Shown one piece after another: positions 22,901-32,381 of a stretch of DNA of 64,000 nucleotides. Position numbers and translations under genes: made by a program. The DNA lies in assembly GCA_029168955.1 (NCBI GenBank), contig JAPDOI010000145.1, forward strand, positions 186,001 to 250,000, written 5' to 3'. The stretch's first letter is position 1, and every line of letters begins with the position of its first letter. This stretch comes from Aplectana chamaeleonis (taxonomy: Eukaryota; Nematoda; Chromadorea; Rhabditida; Cosmocercidae). The notes under the pieces are model-generated. The model was not told the DNA's origin, searched no databases, and saw nothing but the letters and a program-made list of their open reading frames with translations.

Positions 22901-25900
22901 GCTCCGCGTGCCATGCGCGCAGCGTCGAGCAACGGGGCGGCCCGAATTTCGTGGCGTGTACTGATGTGCCTGATTTTCGGGGCCGCCCCGTTGCTCGACG
23001 CTGCGCGCATGGCACGCGGAGCGGCTCCCTGACACTGTTCGCTGCGTTCATGCATACCGCTCCTGTTCAGTTTGTGAAGCTCTTGTGAAGCGTTAATACT
23101 CGCAGTAGGCGAAGACGCGCTTGACCGTGTAACTCGTGAATAACCTGTTTCGATGAAATTTCAGGCCTCTGATAACGGCGAGCTTGCCGAAACGTAAGGC
23201 CAATAAAAATGATTCCACCATACAAAACCTGGCTTGGCATAGCAAAGAAAGAAACACATATTGGTGATGCCCAGGTTTGAAGAAAACCGGACTTGGAGAT
23301 TATCAGGCATTTGCGTCCAATCCGGAATCGGCAAGACTAGCTGACGCTCGAACTATACTAACTTAAGACTCCATTATAAGGTCATGAAGTTAAAGATTTG
23401 CCACCGCCATTAAATAGTGGTGTTATATCCCGTTCGCGTAAGATTCCCCGTTCCGACGCGTTGGTACAAAATCACTGCGGTGGCAAATCATTAACCTCAT
23501 TTATTCATTATCGACTAACTCTTGGCGCCTCGAAATTTGAACTAGTGGTAGGAAGAGTATGCGCGGCGCGATAGAGCCGATTTTTTTGATTGAATAAAAA
23601 AAACAGTTCTAGATTGCTCTTAGCAATGATGAAATTTGTGTGTTTTATGTACGGTTCCGGTTTCCGCTTAACTACTTTCCTTATCGGAACGGAATATCGC
23701 TCTGCAGTTGCAGGCAGCCGCTGCTGCAACATGCCGCGCAATTACAATCGTGCTGGACCCACGTGGTCCCATCGTGGTTAACCTTTACCGCAGCACAGTT
23801 GTCAGCGTGTTGGGTGTTGCAGCAGCGATTCTCGTCGCGCAACGGATCAGATTCTTCGATTGCTCGTCAATTTTCTATTTATGCATATCGTGCTGTTACC
23901 CGATTCAAACTCGTTTGGTACTGTTCGTTAATGGCTGTTGACTTCTTTAGCAACCCTTTCATCAATCGTACGCGTTTAACGAAGTTTTTTAGTGCTTAGG
24001 TTGCCCCAATACACCAAGAAGAATTAAGCTAACTTCGGACATGGTTCGTGCTTAGGGGAAAGCTACCAAAGAAAGTAAAAAATTAATGAGAAACATAGCT
24101 AACGCGGATTGAATCTAGAAGAAATCAAAATAAAAAAGAATCACCAGCTGGTTTTTTTTTGTGCTATGAGCTAGCCTGAATACTAAAAATTGAGAGACCC
24201 TCATTAATAATGAAATGATGCTAAAAAGTCAAGAGCAGGGCTGTGCGGAAATCATTTTCAAGATTTTCGGAAACGGAAACGGTAGAAAAATGGCCGAAAA
24301 TCGCCGGAAACGGAAATCCGGAAACGGAAACGGAATAGAACTAAAAATTATAGTATGATTAAATGGTAGGTTTCTGTCGCTGCTCATGGCATGCAGATGT
24401 ACTTCTGTAGCTTGTGTCGGCAGCAACAGGTGCTGCTAGCTGCAGGACAAGCTGCTGATGAGAAGTGGTCGAAACCCAGAACTGCGTTGGCAGCACGTGC
24501 TGCTGAAAACGAGGAGTTGGGGGCCTATGGCGTGCGAATTCTATGGCGTTGAAGTGTAACCCCGCGAGTGCGTGAGTAGCTAGAGAGACGAAAAGTTTCT
24601 ACCTCTCTGGTCCCTCAATCGGACGACTCGATTGTAACAAAGTATGGTACTGATGCATGAAAGGGTAATGATCAGCCAATAGTTCAGCGCTTCGAAAAAA
24701 TTTTGATAAAGAGTTGTAAAAGCAAACTGTGATGAGATGAGACTGATAACCACGGTTCGACTGGAAGATAACACCACTTACCCGCGCAACAGTGCCTAAA
24801 GTATGCCTTCTGTAGCCGCCAAGGTCAAGCCCACGTTGGGATCGTCCTGTGCGTTGGTGGAAGGGGGGGGGCGTATACCGTGTGACGATTGGAAGGAGCG
24901 GGACATCGATCCAAGCGATCAGGATTAGACTCACACTGTGATGATAGCAGAGGTACCGCGGCTTTGTGCGCTGGGAAGGCGTGACCATTCACCTTGTAGT
25001 ACTATTTTCTTCCGTTTCCGGGCCCAAAAACTCGAAAACGGAAACGGAATGGAACAGCTCAAAAAGTACCGGAAATACGGAAACGGAATCGGAAACGGAA
25101 CAGTTCCGCACAGCCCTGGTCAAGAGCCAATAACAGACATTACAGAACGAGTTTCTGTTGAGTAACAAAACGAAATAAAAATCGTGTCGAATGTAGAATA
25201 ATTGAAGCTCTGTTTTCTTACGCTTTATTCCGGCAACGTTTCGAGGTTTTTAACCTCTTCTTCAGGCCAACTGTAAACAATCAGGCATACAATCAAATGA
25301 CGAAGGCCTAGGAAGTTAACAAAGTTGAGAGACTATTCATATTAACGACTGACCGGTCTCTATGCGTTAGTGGGACGAACCAGGTGAGGGAGTGCTGTCC
25401 ACGCTTAGCTGGAAATGGGTGATGAGGGCGTGTAAAAGGGTTCTTCCAAAATTGCAGGACTGACCTCACAGCAGAAACATGATGGGGAAATGGACCGCTA
25501 TTACACAATGCTAAACGGGAATGAGTTCCACAGTAGACCTTAGTTCATCTCTGTTGTTTATGGAAGGCTTCAGTCTTCGGATTTCCAAAGCTTCTTTGAT
25601 TTTCTTTTTGATGGTATCTGATATATTCTTATGTAGAACATAGACCTTCACCTCTGGTGGGCTTTCCTGTGCATGGTACGAGGTGCGATGTCGGGAAAAA
25701 GAATTCTCGGGGTATGAAGGAGGGTTGCGGAGAGCCCTTACGTGCTGAGGTGAAGGTCTATGTTCTACATAAGAATACATCAGATACCATCGAAAGGAAA
25801 ATCAAAGAAGCTTTGGAAATCCGAAGACTGAACCCTTCCATAAACAACAGAGATGAACTAAGGTCTACTATGGAACTCATTCCCGTTTAGCATTGTGTAA

Positions 25901-27382
25901 TAGCGGTCATTCAGTACAAAAATGCAATTGCAGAGTATCACGAAGATAACATATCCTTTCGCCACCCTACCTCTGCCCACCACTCCCTCCTCAGATCCAT
26001 TTCCCCATCATGTTTCTGCTGTGAGGTCAGTCCTGCAATTTTGGAAGAACCCTTTTACACGCCCTCATCACCCATTTCCAGCTAAGCGTGGACAGCACTC
26101 CCTCACCTGGTTCGTCCCACTAACGCATAGAGACCGGTTAGTCGTTAATATGAATAGTCTCTCAACTTTATTAACTTCCTAGGCCTTCGTCATTTGATTG
26201 TATGCCTGATTGTTTACAGTTGGCCTGAAGAAGAGGTTAAAAACCTCGAAACGTTGCCTGAACAAAGCGCAATAAAACAGAGCTTCAATTATTCTACATT
26301 CGACACGATAGCTATGAAGCTCAGAAATCCAGCTGTTCTGAATGAAATAAAAATCACTTAGTAATAGTTGAAGATTCCTAGTCATTGCTGATGTTTTCCG
26401 CTATTATTATAATGATGACTTAAGCTACCAACTTTGTCTAGTAATCATACTATATAAGGACTGCAAGCAGACGGAACAGGGCCTGAAAAATGAGAAACAC
26501 CAAAAACTTAAGAAAAACTCACCAGCTTGCTATGCGGCGAAACTCATACAAATACGATGCGTTGTGTGTCCGCCGTGGCACTCACTCAATTTGGCTCCGA
26601 ATTAGAGGGTAAGGTGCGTCCGAATGAGAATGGCTGCCCACGCGGCCAGCGTGCTTGGCATGCTGCCGTCGCGTTCGCCGCTCTTGGACGAGCATGCAAA
26701 AAGTCCCCACCGCCATCACTACGAACGAGGCCGGCACCGGCTGGCAGCAAGCACTGCGCCGATCAATCAGTGGGGGAGGGGACGGCCGTCGTTGAAATCC
26801 AACACTCGTCCGAGGGCGACACATGCGACGGCCGCCTGCCAAGCACGCCGACCGCGTGGGTCGCCATTCTCATTCGGGCACACTTTAGCTGAGTTAGATA
26901 TGCAAAAATTTCCAAGCTCTCCATACACTCATTTCTCTCTCACAGTCTTTTACATATACAGCTGAAAACGTCAAAATATATTTCAGCAATACGTATGCTT
27001 TAAGAAGTGAAGAGAAGCCTGGGAAACTGATACGACGCTCAGCGAACAGGGTCACATGGACTTGAAGCTAATCCTAACTCACTCGTTTTGTAGGGAAGAT
27101 GTCATCTGGATCGTGCATTTTTGGGGTGTTTGACTTTGCCAATCTACTGAAGCAGCCGCATCTTGTCGCTCACAAGCTGTACATGGACTTCGAGCCAGCA
27201 GCATTCTTCTGTGGTCTGAAGGTATTTTCACCCTCTACGCACTGTTATCATGCAGCCTTATTCACAAGGGCAGGCAATACAAGGGTTCACGACCACTTAT
27301 TCTGCGCTCCTACATATGCAATCCTGAAAGAAACTGAATTCTGTTGTCGGCTCTCGTTATGCTCTTGCAGGTTGTAGAGTAG
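10926..27382 (+). CDS. GT14 core-2/I-branching glycosyltransferase, paralogue 1 (12 exons, complete)
   Basis: Exons read from conserved protein and splice sites: 10926-11023, 14019-14077, 14504-14612, 14664-14772, 14842-14973, 15282-15383, 19398-19523, 19704-19784, 19869-19959, 20022-20183, 27094-27221, 27371-27382. All phases join, giving 402 residues. Residues 1-33 form a type II signal anchor ([18 protein letters not shown]...), so the enzyme should sit in the Golgi with a lumenal catalytic domain. The Branch domain (about 53-399) shows [88 protein letters not shown] (Glu291 aligns with the catalytic Glu of core-2 enzymes), [25 protein letters not shown] and [18 protein letters not shown]. 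No DXD motif is expected in this family. It should add a beta-1,6-linked sugar to O-glycans; C. elegans relatives include a beta-1,6-glucosyltransferase, so the donor is not settled. The last exon (VVE-stop) is tiny and least certain. Introns 6 and 10 are swollen by transposons. Confidence 0.9.
11169..11447. mobile_element. Palindromic MITE, family F, copy 2
   Basis: In intron 1 of gene 1. Left TGCTTATCTGGGCCAAATTC, right ends AGCCCAGAGAAGCAC; the GC-rich CTCGACACGCTTTGCGA core repeats inverted near 11395-11412. Confidence 0.7.
12386..12695. repeat. Inverted repeat family L (ACCGAGTTTGNGCCAACC)
   Basis: A near-perfect palindrome at 12386-12536 centred near 12465 (GGAGGTTGGCACAAACTCGG then its complement), followed by a third diverged copy to 12695. 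Related sequence lies at 49745-49870 and 55800-55915. Intronic in gene 1. Confidence 0.7.
13535..13700. repeat. Dispersed repeat K, copy 1
   Basis: About 165 bp beginning TTCGTTTTAGTCTGACGCATG and including GCGGGGTTGGCGGCCTCAC and GGTGATCTACCGTCGCAG. The same sequence occurs at 56150-56305 in an intron of paralogue 2, but in a different intron, so it moved independently of the gene duplication. Confidence 0.65.
15624..18731. mobile_element. 3.1-kb inverted-repeat composite element in intron 6 of gene 1
   Basis: Bases 15630-15745 recur inverted at 18603-18731 (CTATGACTTATTGTGGTTCC / GGAACCACAAAAAGTCATAG). Inside are a second inverted pair around CCGGATTCATCAACG (15875) and CGTTGATGAATCCGG (about 17904), many TACCGTAATCTACCGTAA-like segments, and a family B MITE. 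Related sequence is at 46520-47140. No transposase frame is visible, so it is non-autonomous or a stack of nested elements. Confidence 0.6.
16866..17343. mobile_element. MITE family B, copy 2
   Basis: Right end TTGGACTGTGCCT then TTAA (17344-17347). Left end GACTCAGTCCAAACTCGGAA is degenerate. Interior is an inverted match to 58032-58505. Nested in the 15.6-18.7 kb composite. Confidence 0.75.
20216..20520 (-). mobile_element. Penelope-like element, 3' portion (minus), cut by mariner
   Basis: Reverse complement of 22640-23170: carries the end of the GIY-YIG coding region and 3' UTR, then breaks at a TA where the mariner at 20523 inserted. It starts about 30 bp after the exon 10 donor of gene 1 and is truncated within the hammerhead-like motif. 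The coding sequence resumes at 21811. Confidence 0.8.
20523..21808 (-). mobile_element. Tc1/mariner-type element, 1,286 bp, TA target duplication
   Basis: Inverted ends TTAGGTCTAGAAGTTAATTT and its complement ending CTTCTAGACCTAA, each flanked by TA (20521-20522 and 21809-21810). The flanking Penelope sequence reads continuously if the element and one TA are removed (CAGTATG-TA-GAACGCC), which fixes the boundaries exactly. It encodes a mariner transposase on the minus strand (next entry). Confidence 0.92.
20587..21622 (-). pseudogene. Mariner transposase, frameshifted
   Basis: N-terminal helix-turn-helix part at 21622-21314 ([20 protein letters not shown], then an [18 protein letters not shown] segment). 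Catalytic part at 21185-20587 includes the first Asp in TGDEKWV and the second in HDNARPH. I see at least three frame changes: near 21325 (after SLGVTQ), in a run of ten A residues near 21235, and near 20830 before the [13 protein letters not shown] region. Length fits a ~345-residue mariner transposase. The breaks make it inactive as read; the poly-A change could be sequence error. Confidence 0.88.
21811..22500 (-). pseudogene. Penelope-like element GIY-YIG region (minus), degenerate
   Basis: Minus-strand frames carry [20 protein letters not shown], then a zinc-finger-like [20 protein letters not shown], and after a frameshift [19 protein letters not shown]. This is the linker plus GIY-YIG domain of a Penelope-like element and is homologous to residues from about 180 on in the ORF at 1-1341. 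It joins head to head with the plus-strand copy at about 22500. Confidence 0.85.
22855..23065. repeat. GC-rich near-perfect palindrome inserted in the Penelope 3' region
   Basis: Arms start GCATGAACGCAG and continue through GTCAGGGAGCCGCTCCGCG and GAGCAACGGGGCGGCC; the complement runs back to CTGCGTTCATGCAT. Spacer about 40 bp. The uninterrupted copy of this Penelope segment (minus strand, 20216-20400) lacks it, so it is an insertion. Confidence 0.75.
23169..23195 (+). ncRNA. Hammerhead-like motif, Penelope 3' end (degenerate)
   Basis: CTGATAA, hairpin CGGCG-AGCTT-GCCG, then GAAACGTAAGGCCAATAAA. Compare 1561-1590. The CTGATAA differs from the CUGANGA core, so activity is doubtful. Confidence 0.4.
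23240..24225. other. Intron 10 of gene 1, no recognised feature
   Basis: AT-rich intronic sequence. Frames here (for example 23640-23999) have no motif I recognise. Confidence 0.4.
24236..25117. mobile_element. hAT-like non-autonomous element with perfect 8-bp target duplication
   Basis: Ends CAGGGCTGTGCGGAA and TTCCGCACAGCCCTG. Both sides carry GTCAAGAG (24228-24235 and 25118-25125), an exact 8-bp duplication typical of hAT elements. Sub-terminal regions are rich in GGAAACGG repeats on both sides. No transposase frame. It lies in intron 10 of gene 1. Confidence 0.9.
25236..25265 (-). ncRNA. Hammerhead-like motif, left arm of Penelope palindrome
   Basis: On the minus strand: CTGAAGAAGAGGTTAAAAACC then TCGAAACGTTGCC. 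CTGAAGA core box, AGGTT/AACCT hairpin, GAAA box. Confidence 0.55.
26225..26256 (+). ncRNA. Hammerhead-like motif, right arm of Penelope palindrome
   Basis: CTGAAGA, hairpin AGAGGTT-AAA-AACCTC, GAAACGTT. Same motif as at 25236-25265 in opposite orientation. Confidence 0.55.
26600..26890. repeat. GC-rich imperfect palindrome
   Basis: Left arm GGTGCGTCCGAATGAGAATG and GCCAGCGTGCTTGGCATGC; right arm GCCTGCCAAGCACGCCGACC and GCCATTCTCATTCGGGCACA. Probably a MITE in intron 10 of gene 1. Overlapping frames on both strands are a by-product. Confidence 0.65.
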
Positions 27383-27925
27383 CCGCGAGAACAATCACTG
27401 ATTTGTCCCCTCAGGCACCGAACGCAATGGGCCGGATGGCTATCAGAGAACGTAGGAGATGGAAAAGCTTTCACGCAAGCAGCGAAACAAAATCCACGAA
27501 AGAAGGGCTGAGAAGCGGAAAACATCGAAAAATAGCAAGGACCGAAGGCCAAGAAATGAGTCAGTAGCCCGGATTTTAAGAATCAATTAGTCGGTTAGGT
27601 TATGCGGTGACTCATGCGGTCTGTATAATTTAAGTAGAGAGCCGCAACGCTGCATGGCGGGAAAATCGAACGCGAAAGAACGAGAAGAAGATGGCTATCG
27701 ATCGAATGGTCTCGCGCCAAAATGCTGAGTGCGGCTATCTAATTGAATGGCACTGGTGATGATTTGTGTTGCCTTTCAAGTTCTTCGGCTCAGGGGTGAT
27801 ATTCAGTAGTGACAGCTGTGTTACAGTTTCAGCTACGTCCCGCTGGAGTATAACGAGGGTCTATTTTTCGCATTACTTCTTTATCGACCCAAATGGCAAC
27901 ATCGTGCGGAATACTGGCTTCAATT
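27383..27925. other. 3' flank of gene 1
   Basis: Follows the proposed stop codon at 27380-27382. No strong poly(A) signal or further exon is evident. Confidence 0.35.
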
Positions 27926-27929
27926 AGTT

Positions 27930-28710
27930 GTTGTTCAATAAGTTTTGTGACTCGATAAGAAAGACACAATTTGACTGTTTATAATACACTTTATTATTCA
28001 GTAAACTCTCCCTGAACATTAACACTTTTGAGAAAACCAAAAAAATGTTTAATGCAAAAAAAAATCCAAGTCTCATCCATAATGATTTTACGACGCACAA
28101 AATCCACTTTATCCTTTTTAAAACACTCCAAATGTTGCTGAGAAAGTCGCATTCTGCGTTTTTGCTCCATTGTTAGCGAATGCGGCACCCATTGTGCACA
28201 GAGCTTTCTGAAGCCCAAATTTTTACTTAAAATATGGCTCACACTGCTCAAAGATATGTGTAGAGCCTCTACTAAATCTCTCTCAGTCAATCGACGATCT
28301 TCCAAAACCATATCCTGTATTTTGGCTATGATTTCTGATGTTGATGCTCTTTTTGGACGTCCTTCACTTGGATCGTCTTCAAGGCTTGTACAATCACGTT
28401 TAATCTTAACAACCCATCTTTCTACTGCTCTAATTGTAGGTGAACAATTATTATACAGTTTTAACATTGGTTCGTGATTTTCTTTTGGTGCTACACCTTT
28501 CAAAAATGAGAATTTTATCACTGCATGATATTCAATTTTTTCCATTACTATGACACGTAAACACTAAATGGCTTGTAAACAAAGAATGAATTGACAGATT
28601 GAAATGAAACTTCACATACGTTTATATGAAGAGTGTACCAACAAAACAAAAAAAATTGGGCTGGTAGCAACGCCCTCTCTTATCGAACGACAAACCTTAT
28701 TGAGCAACCT
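27930..28710 (-). mobile_element. Internally deleted mariner element
   Basis: Imperfect inverted ends (TTGTTCAATAAGTTTTGTGACTCGATAAG on the left; complement of TTGCTCAATAAGGTTTGTCGTTCGATAAG on the right) bracket a minus-strand transposase fragment. At about 780 bp it is roughly 500 bp shorter than a full mariner. Confidence 0.8.
27994..28545 (-). pseudogene. Mariner transposase N-terminus fused to C-terminal tail by internal deletion
   Basis: 183-codon frame. Residues 1-140 are a mariner helix-turn-helix domain (IRAVERWVVKIKRDCTSLED, then GRPKRASTSEIIAKIQD). The first catalytic Asp is seen in MDETWI. Immediately after it the sequence jumps to FGFLKSVNVQGEFTE and stops, so the other two catalytic acidic residues are missing. 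The fragment keeps the DNA-binding part and differs from the mariner at 20.5-21.8 kb. Confidence 0.85.
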
Positions 28711-28719
28711 GGTATCTCA

Positions 28720-29282
28720 CCACGGTTCAATGTGTGAATGCCCTTCACGTTTTGAACAATATAAACTATAACAGGCTGCTTCAGGCTATCCGCTCGAGAG
28801 AAAACAAGCCGTTCGATCTGGACGTCACACAATACGATAAAATTCCACAAGTCGAGCTTAGTGCCGGTATCTCGTATGAAAATCTCACAAATCCCTTATG
28901 GCTCTACTGAACCGAATGATCGTCCCCGTCGTGCGTATTCTTACTGTGCTGCTAGATTACAAGGGCATGACGCATACGACAAACAGGAAACATACTTATT
29001 GACAGATGATCTGTTACGAAGCTAGGGTATCATCTTGAGACAATGTTAGGTTTATAAAAGCGAGACAGCGTAAATAGGGTTTTGTATTCTTCGAACACAT
29101 TCTCAACAGATTCTTTCCATATATTTCACTGATGCCACTGTCATTAACTGCTGTTTTTGTGTCAAACACACTTGTCAATTACGGGTACCTCTACCAGTAT
29201 AGTTGCGTTATTAGGTGTGAATGTTGAATTAATTTGTTAATAAATGAATTCTTTGCTTGAATCCCCCAAAATATAAGCATCT
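28720..29282. other. No recognised feature
   Basis: Intergenic AT-rich sequence; nothing coding seen. Confidence 0.4.
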
Positions 29283-29286
29283 TTAA

Positions 29287-29759
29287 AGGCACAGTCCAAG
29301 CTCAGGGACGAAATCTGAGATTTCCACACAGTTGTGAAGTAGACTCACCCTATATAGCACCTGCCAAGTGCGAGCTTTGAAATCCTCCGAATAAGCGAGA
29401 TATAGGAGGAAGCCACCCAGGGGCGCCCACATCGAGAACCCACTTTTTCATGCCCCTTTTACGATTTTTCGAGCTCAACAGTCACGAGATGAGCGATGGT
29501 TTCCTATCAATAGCCCTTTCTTCTCTTTATTCTCAACTTTCTTTGCTCAGGTCGGGTCGCTTACATCGGTTGCAAATGAAGGAAGTTACAAGACTTGGAC
29601 AACTCGTACACAATGCTTCCCTAGCTCAATTTTTGAGGGGCTATAACTCCGTTTCTAAGTGGGCTTGTACGATGCCAGGGACATTATTGAAAACAGCACC
29701 GGACCATTTTTAAAACAAGGAGAAAAACAGAAAAACCATACTAGGGTTGTACTGTGCCT
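29287..29759. mobile_element. MITE family B, copy 3
   Basis: TTAA (29283-29286) AGGCACAGTCCAAGCTCAGG at left, GTTGTACTGTGCCT at right, then TCAA (29760-29763) shared with the next element. The interior is diverged from other B copies. Confidence 0.75.
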
Positions 29760-29763
29760 TCAA

Positions 29764-30310
29764 AGGCATCTTTCACGATGGATTTCGTTTTCAAGTTTTC
29801 CATATATAATGAGAACTATAGTTCCCTCTATAACAGCTACGTTGAAAAACCCGCTGAAAGTCCACTGAAAACCCCTATTTAGACCCAAAATATCTCAATC
29901 GGCTTTTGACAAAGAGAGTAGATCGTCAGAGATAGCTCTTTTGACCGACGATCTCACGATCAAATGATGTTTATCATTCATTCCTTCAGAAGATTTGTTG
30001 AGAAGGAAAGGTTAATCGATGTGTGTAGGAAAGTCAATCTCCAAGTAATCGTATGGTATATTCCATCAACTTCTCTTCAGTTGCACTGTATCAAATGTTG
30101 AAAATTTGCTTATATGATGGCTGAAAGCAAATTGTGCCAGATGACTGACGAAGGGCCGGCCTCTTTTGACGGAATTTGAGATATTCAACCTCAATCATCT
30201 CCACAATAAGGCGTTTTTAACCGAACAAATTCTCCTTAAGTTCTTAGGTGGGCCCAGAAAATCATTTGAACCGAAAAAACCGTGAGTGGTTTTCAGCACG
30301 TACGATGCCT
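29764..30310. mobile_element. MITE family C-like, abutting family B copy
   Basis: AGGCATCTTTCACGATGGA at left, GCACGTACGATGCCT at right followed by TTAA (30311-30314). Long AT-rich interior without coding potential. Confidence 0.7.
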
Positions 30311-30314
30311 TTAA

Positions 30315-31155
30315 GAAGCTATAACTCTCCTGCTTTGCTTAATAGTGCTTTTTGTGCTGTTCCATAAATACCGTGGTCATCAGCTTATGAGTTTCTCCAA
30401 GAACGGCTCAAAACAGGTACATAAATAGTTTACTACGTGCTTTGTGCCTTTAAATTCTCGAGTAACGCAGTCGTCAAAGCAGCACTTGTTCCAAAATCGC
30501 CGTTAAATACATTGGGGAAGGGCGAATTCGCTCTCATTGTTTCTATGTACTCCTTGCCCATATCTGGCTCCTTATCGGGTAATCAGGTGTAATTGTCCTG
30601 CAAAAAAAGCAGGGTTATGGGAGCACTTGTGACATTTTACATACATAACACGCATTTCTTTGACGGCTATACTGAACACTTGCTACGACTAATTGTTGTT
30701 TTAGAAATTACGCTAAAAATTTCTTTACGAGAAGATGCTCGCAAAAGTTGCATCTCGTGATTATCGTTAAATAGTGCTTGTTGAACAACCCGAATTCTTG
30801 AAACTTTTCTGTTTTTCGTTTTCTGTTCTCTGACAACTTCTGATTTTTTTCTGTTTTCTGTTTCGTGTCAAACTGGATCTTCTGTTTTCCGGTTCCCGTC
30901 CCTTCCCTTATCCTGCTTCCCGGTCAGTTCAAGTCGAGCCTTTGCTCGTCAGAAACGGCAACGCACTCTTTATTTCGGAGCAAAATTAAATCAGGCACCT
31001 GATGTGCGTGTGCGCGCGTATGCTGTTTCCTATCAATGAAATCGAGAGAAATAGCTCACTTGACAGTACTCAATTTTTTTATTTACTTACATCGAGAAGG
31101 CTTTCTGGGGGTATGAGACGCGCAGCACTCAACGACACTTTTGTTTGCGTCTATC
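30315..31155. other. No recognised feature
   Basis: Contains a T-rich TTTTCTGTTTTC tract near 30805-30890; no gene seen. Confidence 0.4.
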
Positions 31156-31163
31156 ATTCCATG

Positions 31164-32211
31164 CAGAGGTGTGCATTTTCCATTTACCGATTTTCCGGAT
31201 TTGCCGGTGTTTTTTGGTAGATTTTGATTTACCGATTTACCGGATTTTTCTCGAAAATTACCAAAATTTTTACCAAAAACAAAAGTTGGGAGTTTTTAGC
31301 TCAATCGGGGTTCGCTACTGTTATGGCATGCCTTTGACGCGATATCCTTCTTCATCCTTTTTTTTTGTTATTCTTTTTACCACTGGCTTACTTTCTGAAT
31401 AATCCAACAATCTCTTCGCCTTTTGTGTCACGTGCTTTCTCTTATTGAGATACTACTCCGAGAAATACATATTAGTAGAGTCCTGAAGCAGATATTTTAC
31501 GAACTGGAAAATTTTTTCCGGATCCCCCGGATACAAAACAGAATCAACTGCAGTTCTGGACCAACTCCATTGTGAACTCATAGTACAGTGCTTCTCCGGG
31601 CCAAAATCCGGTCCGCAATTGCGTCTCGACACGCTTTGCGGCCGCACGCGCTCGAGTCAGTCTGGTTTCCAGCGCCGAAGCCGACTCGATGTGGCTTTTT
31701 TAAACAATCGGCGGCGGCGGCGCTGAAAGCTCTTCCGACTTGGGGGCGTGCAGCCGCAAAGCGTGTCGATACGCAATTGCGGACCGGAATTCAGCCCAGT
31801 ACCTGCACCTTTTCTTAATAACCAATAAGTATTTTTGCGCGCCTCCAGGCAGAGCTGAGGCGGAAAAGATGTTTTCTCAGCTGGCCTGATTTTGAGTGAC
31901 CACAGAAAGACCCTGATGACGGAAAATTTTGAAATCTTCCTTTTTCTCGAATTCAACGTCCCACTGATTGGCTTTAGCCGTTGAACTCAGTTTAATATGT
32001 AAAACTCACTCATTATTTGCACTATCCACATGCACTATTGAAAATGATACATACATATCATTGGTCAATTGTGCTATTGTATGGAATACGTTCCAAAATC
32101 GAAGTCAGAAATTTCACCGAATTTCCCGTTTTCACCGTCTTACCGAAAAAAAAAGATTCGGAAAAAGTTTCGATAAAAAATTTACCGAAAAGAATTTTCC
32201 GCACACCCCTG
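31164..32211. mobile_element. hAT-like non-autonomous element with nested MITE
   Basis: Ends CAGAGGTGTGCATTTTCC and TTTTCCGCACACCCCTG, with flanking ATTCCATG (31156-31163) and ATTCCAAG (32212-32219), a 7/8 match to an 8-bp target duplication. ACCGAATTT/TTTACCG motifs repeat near both ends. The family F MITE at 31588-31808 sits inside. Confidence 0.8.
31588..31808. mobile_element. Palindromic MITE, family F, copy 3 (nested)
   Basis: GTGCTTCTCCGGGCC at the left, CAGCCCAGTACCTGCAC at the right, with CTCGACACGCTTTGCGGCCG and its complement inside. Lies within the hAT-like element. Confidence 0.7.
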
Positions 32212-32381
32212 ATTCCAAGCTCGTTCTCTATCGTTCTGTTAGGCCTATTTCACAATTCCATCGCTGATCGTCGCGTTGGCACGCTTCGAATACGAATCGG
32301 CGCGCGACGCGATCTCGATCGATGCTAATGGCTATCCTCCCGTCGCGTCGCGCGGCGATCGAACTCTGAAAGAGGCCTTAA

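Larger units (their letters stand above)
22500..23230 (+). pseudogene. Penelope-like element C-terminus and 3' end (plus)
   Basis: A plus-strand frame to 22718 gives [13 protein letters not shown] and [17 protein letters not shown], the last part of the GIY-YIG domain, followed by a 3' region with a hammerhead-like motif at 23169 and AATAAA. It lacks everything upstream. A GC-rich palindrome interrupts its 3' region near 22855-23065. Confidence 0.8.
25190..26335. mobile_element. Head-to-head Penelope 3' ends forming a 1.1-kb palindrome
   Basis: Left arm (minus) and right arm (plus) are near-identical inverted copies of about 540 bp around a centre near 25650-25740. Each arm holds the last codons of the GIY-YIG protein ([29 protein letters not shown]), a 3' UTR and a hammerhead-like motif, then AATAAA-like sequence and CTTCAATTATTCTAC. 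The left-arm frame (25780-25511) and the right-arm frame (25741-25890) are C-terminal fragments only. Confidence 0.85.
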
